Origin: Halocaridina rubra
Lineage: Eukaryota > Arthropoda > Malacostraca > Decapoda > Atyidae
NCBI GenBank assembly: GCA_037179515.1
Contig: JAXCGZ010016986.1
Coordinates: 140,001 to 204,000 of the forward strand
Length of the DNA: 64,000 nt
Direction of reading: 5' to 3'
The notes beneath the pieces are model-generated. The model saw only the letters and a list, made by a program, of their open reading frames with translations, searched no databases and was not told the origin of the DNA. Both the position numbers and the translations under genes were made by a program. Shown here in pieces: positions 60,007 to 64,000 of this stretch (positions within the stretch are counted from its first letter, which is position 1; every line of letters starts with the position of its first letter).

Positions 60007-60075
60007 TAATAATAATAATAATAAATTATTATTATTATTATTGTCATTATTATTATTATTATCATTATTATTATT
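59896..60075. repeat. (TAA)n / (TTA)n microsatellite, inverted
   Basis: (TAA)n to about 60023 flips to (TTA)n up to 60074; the two arms can pair as a hairpin. Confidence 0.95.
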
Positions 60076-60400
60076 CAATTCGGGGAGCAAGGCAGCTGAA
60101 ATTGGTGTCGGTCGGGAGCCAGGATCAGTGTGGGAGATTGTTTTAAGGAACAAATTCCGAGTCAAAACCGACATTAGTCTCCTTGAAGCCAGTGAAACAG
60201 AGACCCCATATGATACTGGGAGAAAGACGATCTCTACGGTTCATGAATCGAACCCTGAACCTGAGTTTACCAATAGGAGAGGTTGTTACCTCGTCCTTAG
60301 ATTTTGAAGTCCAGGATTCGCTCCCTGGCACCTGGTAGGCGAGACTGAAAAAATAAAAGTCGGCATTCAACGTCCTGTCTGTAAAACGTTTGTTTGGCAA
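60076..60400. other. Unassigned 300-bp block between microsatellite and LINE
   Basis: No domain in any frame. ttcatgaatcgaaccctgaa and agtccaggattcgctccctg look like reversed box-B elements, so a degraded tRNA-derived SINE on the minus strand is possible. Confidence 0.3.
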
Positions 60401-60539
60401 CTGAATAATACGCGTGGCTGGATCATTGTTAAAGTTAAAATGTCAAAGAATTGCGTTTCCATTTGGATGCGTTCTATGGCAAAATTTAATATTTTTATGA
60501 TTATTGGGTTAAAAAAAATCTTATTTTAGATCTATTTGC

Positions 60540-61310
60540 GTACTGATAGTGAAAATGAGCTGAATCTTATGGTAGATGAGTTTTTTGTTTTGTTTTGTTT
60601 TAAGGATGTGTGAAAAGGGGAAGTTGCGGTGAATATTGGTAAAAGTAAAGTCCTGAGATACACGAGAAACGTTAATGTTGGCAAATTGAATGTGGGAGAG
60701 AAAGGGGAGTTGCTTGAAGAAGTTGAAAGTTTCAAGTATCTGGGGTCACTGTATCAAGGAGTGGACGAGTGGATGTGGAGGTAAGTCATGGAGTGAAGGA
60801 AGCTAGTAAGCGTCTAAGTGGGTTGAAAAGTGTAATGAGGAATAGGTATTTGGGAATGAAAGCAAAGAGAAGGATATATGACGGTGTAATTGTGCCGACA
60901 GCATTGTATGGAACAGAGACCTGGTAAGCAAGAAAGGATGGAAGGAATAAGTTGAATGTAATGGAGATGAGTTGTTTGAGAAATATGACTAGTGTATCTA
61001 GAATATCTAGAGCAAGAAAAGAGGGATGTCAGGCAGAGATCGAGTGTTGAAAGGAAGCTGTCGGGTAGGTTAGATCAGAGAGTACTGAGTTGGTTTGGAT
61101 ATATAGAGAGGATGAGTGATGAACAAATAGCGAAGAGAGTGTGGAGTGTAGAAGTGATTGGAGTTAAGCCAAGAGGAAGACCTAGAATGAGGTGGATGGA
61201 TGGCGTGAAAAGGGCATTGAAAGCACGTGAAATATCAACGGAGCAGATAAGAGAACGTGGAAGAGATAGGAAACAGTGTAAGAAGATTGTGTATAGGTGA
61301 CATGGGACAA
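60540..61310 (+). pseudogene. RTE-type LINE, C-terminal RT fragment
   Basis: Broken plus-strand frames read EEVESFKYLGSL, KRLSGLKSVMRNRYLGMKAK, IYDGVIVPTALYGTETW, then 60992-61300 with RVLSWFGYIERMSDEQIAKR and KPRGRPRMRWMDGVKRAL. Several stops; inactive. Typical tail of RTE/endonuclease-RT elements. Confidence 0.8.
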
Positions 61311-61434
61311 AGGGATTTCTTACACCTGCTAGCTCAGTGAAATGTGATGAATGGGTGTGAGGGGGAGTTGTCATGTGATAAAGCGGTGGGGGTAAATTAG
61401 CGGCAGCTATCGGGCCCCACTGTAGAATATTCTT

Positions 61435-61580
61435 GTCTGTGGGTGACCCAAGCAGGGTGATAAGGGGGAAATGTGGCACCCCTTTATCCCCAAATAGCTA
61501 AGAGGAGTAGTTGAAGTGTGTGGATCGTGGTGAAGGTGTTTCTTGGGTCGGCCACCCCCCTTACAATGGAAAATGAGGTC
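61435..61580 (+). repeat. Repeat D copy
   Basis: tgacccaagcagggtgataa, cacccctttatccccaaata, gctaagaggagtagttgaag, ggccaccccccttacaatgg. Confidence 0.65.
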
Positions 61581-61754
61581 ATGTATATGTATGCATGTAT
61601 ATATGTATTCATTAATAAGCTTCAAAATATTACATTATTTGTCTTAATAAAGATATAATTTCTTGATAAAATAGATTTCTGTTTAGTCTCTCTGGGCATG
61701 AAATGATTCGAATTCTAAATGTACTGTTGTACAGCCTTTGAAATCATCTAATTT

Positions 61755-61759
61755 ATTTC

Positions 61760-61798
<39 letters not shown>
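61755..61798. repeat. (TTA)n microsatellite, left part
   Basis: Interrupted by the SINE-B that follows; continues at 61994. Confidence 0.9.
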
Positions 61799-61993
61799 GT
61801 AGTCGCCATGGCTCAGTCGGTAGCGTCTCCGACTCTGAGGCGTCAGGTCGAGGGTTCGCGCCCCGTCACGGTCTGAGGTTAGCAAAGGCATGCACTCAGC
61901 GTAAGGATTACATTTGCCAAAACAAGTCCTTCGCAAGAAGGCAACCGTCCTAGCCCTTGGTTGATAAGGGAGTCCGTGACGTAAAACCGGAAC
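61799..61993 (+). mobile_element. SINE-B, young copy inserted in (TTA)n
   Basis: Full-length: head gtcgccatggctcagtcggt, box B tcgagggttcgcgccccgtc, 3' end gtccgtgacgtaaaaccgga. Differs from 48251-48444 at only about two positions. Lies about 300 bp upstream of the MAX start codon. Confidence 0.9.
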
Positions 61994-62074
61994 CATTATT
62001 ATTATTATTATTATTATTATTGTTGTTGTTGTTGTTGTTGTTGCTGTTGTTGTTGTTGTTACTGCTATTATTGC

Positions 62075-62132
<58 letters not shown>

Positions 62133-62135
62133 TTG
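61994..62135. repeat. (TTA)n with a (TTG)n core
   Basis: TTA units, then TTG units at about 62019-62060, then TTA units again to 62133. Confidence 0.95.
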
Positions 62136-62286
62136 TTTAATATTATTGAGAACGCCCCCAGTAAACAAATTTCCCTGGCGCATGGTAGTGGGTCTTGGTA
62201 CAAAGACGGCCATATTGATCAGAGACTTCAGAGGTCGGGTTGTGCAAGGGTCGACGGTGGGAGGTTATGGAAACGGTTTCCACAAA

Positions 62287-62325
62287 ATGAGCGATGAGGA
62301 GAGAGATATCGACATCGAAAGTGAC
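62287..62325 (+). CDS. MAX: MAX first coding exon (bHLH-ZIP partner of MYC), 3'-partial gene
   Basis: ATG opens MSDEERDIDIESD, followed by a consensus donor GAC|GTAAGG at 62326. Animal MAX proteins start with the same acidic block (MSD...DI-ESD) and break there at a phase-0 intron before the variable segment and the bHLH. MAX dimerises with MYC, MXD and MNT and binds CACGTG. Only 13 codons are visible; the rest of the gene must lie beyond the right edge. Identification rests on a short but distinctive peptide plus the intron position. Confidence 0.7.
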
Positions 62326-62473
62326 GTAAGGAAGTCTTCGTCATTAGGACGTAGCTTATATAACCTAATAATTGTGATTTTTATTAATTTTTAGGCCGAA
62401 TGAAGGGTTTGTTTACATGGATTTAAAAGGGCCACTTTATAGTGAATCACGACTGCCACTTTCGCTCCGAGGG

Positions 62474-62479
62474 CACGTG
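62474..62479 (+). promoter_or_regulatory. CACGTG E-box in MAX intron 1
   Basis: Canonical MYC/MAX site 149 bp after the exon 1 donor, in a CpG-richer stretch; possible autoregulatory site (inference). Confidence 0.35.
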
Positions 62480-62639
62480 CCACCATGGGTTATGACCCTC
62501 CGTGGCTCGAGAACTAATGATTCGCATGGACTGAATACAAGACTGCATTGTTTTAGTGCATAGTGTAACGAGGTTTGCTGTATCATAGCTTAAATGGGTA
62601 TTCTCGTCCTGCCCAGGCACCAAGAAAACATAAAACAAA

Positions 62640-63092
62640 GAGCTACAGGTTGGGAGTGTAGTGACTTGTGAGATGTTAAGGGATAGTTTCAGGGTAATTA
62701 AGTTGAAAACTGGTCAATTGAATGGAAAGGAAGAGCCACAGCCGCTTGAAAACCATTGAGATTATAATTCAAGTACAAAAAAGTCCCCATTCAGGGTGTG
62801 CACGTAATAAAAAGTAATTAGTAAATGTTTACTTTGACACCCTTAGGTGAAATGGCATGAAATTTATTGTTAGGTTAAGTTCACCCCATGATTAGAAGTG
62901 AAATGATTGATTGCAGTTGTTTTAATTTTTGTTTTATATTTTTATTTTACTTATTGGGGTTGAGGAGGTAAGCGTTTAATTACTGATTATTCTTCACTGT
63001 CCCCAACACTTACTCCTAGACCCTACTGTTTGCCTAAATAGCCCCCCAAACCCCTAGCCAATTATGGATTCACTTCATAATGAGGGGTAATT
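62640..63092. other. MAX intron 1, unremarkable
   Basis: No recognised element before the LINE. Confidence 0.4.
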
Positions 63093-64000
63093 ATGTATAT
63101 TAAAGATAGCCTCAGAAGCTGCATTAAGTCTGGAATTAAGACAAATCTAAATTCAGAAACCTTATGGGTTGAAATTAAAAATAATATAGAAAGTCTAGTT
63201 GTAGGAGTAGTCTACAGACCACCTGATCTAGATAATATAGAGTCGCAAGTTATATACGATGAAATTTCTAAAGTGACCAGGTCAAATAGAGTTTGCATTG
63301 TAGGCGATTTTAATTTTAGACATATTAACTGGGAAACCATAACAGGTGATAGTAGCTCTAAGGAGTTTTTGGAAGTAGTAGAAGACAATTTCCTTTTTCA
63401 GCATGTACATGAAGCAACACGGGGGGTGAATACACTAGATTTAGTTCTTAGTAATAGAGAGAATATGGTTACAAATTTAGAAGTTGGTGAAAAATTGGGC
63501 AACAGTGACCATGATTCCATTAGATTTAACATAATTTTCAAGGAAACTATAAAGGAAAATAAGAATATTGTTCCAAACTTTAGAGCAGGAGATTTTGAGG
63601 GCTTAAAAACTAAATTATCTAATGAGGTATGGGAAGGGATTTCTGGGGTACAGATGTGGGTAGTTAATCCAGCAGGTCAGGTCGCAGGTAGCGGATTACC
63701 CCGAAATTTGAGTACCACATGCCAAGGATTATCACAAGATAAGATCAATACATTAAATTCTCTCACAGGAAAGAACAGCAGTCCGTCAGTTAATATAAAT
63801 TTGGATGAGGAATATAACAATTTTGTCATGACTCTTAAGAATAGTCAGAGAGACTATATTCCCATGAAACATTGCAGATCAAGAAAAAATGACCCTAAAT
63901 GGATGAACAGTAGAATAAAGAATCTTATAGGTATTAAAAGAGGAATATACAGGAAACTAAAAAGAGGTGAAGAGCATGTGAGGCAGCAATATATACAGTT
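63093..64000 (+). mobile_element. CR1-like LINE ORF2, 5' part, open to the window edge
   Basis: One uninterrupted frame of about 302 codons runs from 63093 off the right edge. AP-endonuclease motifs in order: VVGVVYRPPD, IVGDFNFRHINWE, NTLDLVLSN and SDHDSIRF; then the region before the RT (NDPKWMNSRIKNLIGIKRG). Codon just upstream of the first ATG is preceded by stops, so the 5' end looks truncated. May be the same family as 57265-58370. Confidence 0.85.

Noticed and set aside
61748..62394. Long Ile/Asn/Leu repeat ORFs near the MAX exon
   Set aside because: They read the (TTA)n/(TTG)n tract and SINE-B; only the short MSDEERDIDIESD end has gene evidence.

Overview
The window is animal nuclear DNA: AT-rich, with small phase-matched exons separated by kilobase introns, and very dense in tRNA-derived SINEs, LINE fragments, pogo/Tigger-type DNA elements and long (AT)n tracts. 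Gene content, GGTTA-rich islands and repeat style suggest an arthropod, most likely a decapod crustacean (inference; no marker gene settles it). Labels used below: SINE-A (about 150 bp, tRNA-like head), SINE-B (about 195 bp, tRNA-like head), repeat C (about 170 bp) and repeat D (about 130-220 bp). These are my names, not database names. Repeat boundaries are by eye, good to about 10-20 bp. Exon boundaries rest on splice sites and phase.

Layout: 56-10390 (+) holds the last four exons of proteasome subunit beta type-1 (PSMB1); the 5' part lies outside the window. Its introns carry a dead LINE and a pogo/Tigger-like transposon nested in a SINE. 11715-14083 (-) is PTRH2, the mitochondrial peptidyl-tRNA hydrolase 2, in three exons. 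14239-17541 (-) is COA4, a twin CX9C cytochrome oxidase assembly factor, in two exons. COA4 ends only 155 bp upstream of the PTRH2 start codon on the same strand. 17.6-29.3 kb is gene-poor: microsatellites, SINEs, MITE-like foldbacks and one unassigned 60-codon ORF.

29699-51896 (-) is the main object. Eighteen coding exons, all joined by good splice sites with matching phases, give a predicted 2439-residue nuclear protein. It has an AT-hook, six homeodomains, seventeen C2H2-type zinc fingers interleaved with the homeodomains, and an acidic C-terminus containing seven 28-residue repeats. I cannot match this architecture to a named family; ZFHX and ZHX/HOMEZ proteins are the nearest concepts. 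Its 5' UTR and promoter probably extend to about 55.8 kb.

56-62 kb holds LINE remnants and microsatellites. 62287-62325 (+) is the first coding exon of MAX, the bHLH-ZIP partner of MYC; the rest of the gene lies beyond the right edge. Its first intron contains the 5' half of a CR1-like LINE with a long open frame that runs off the window.
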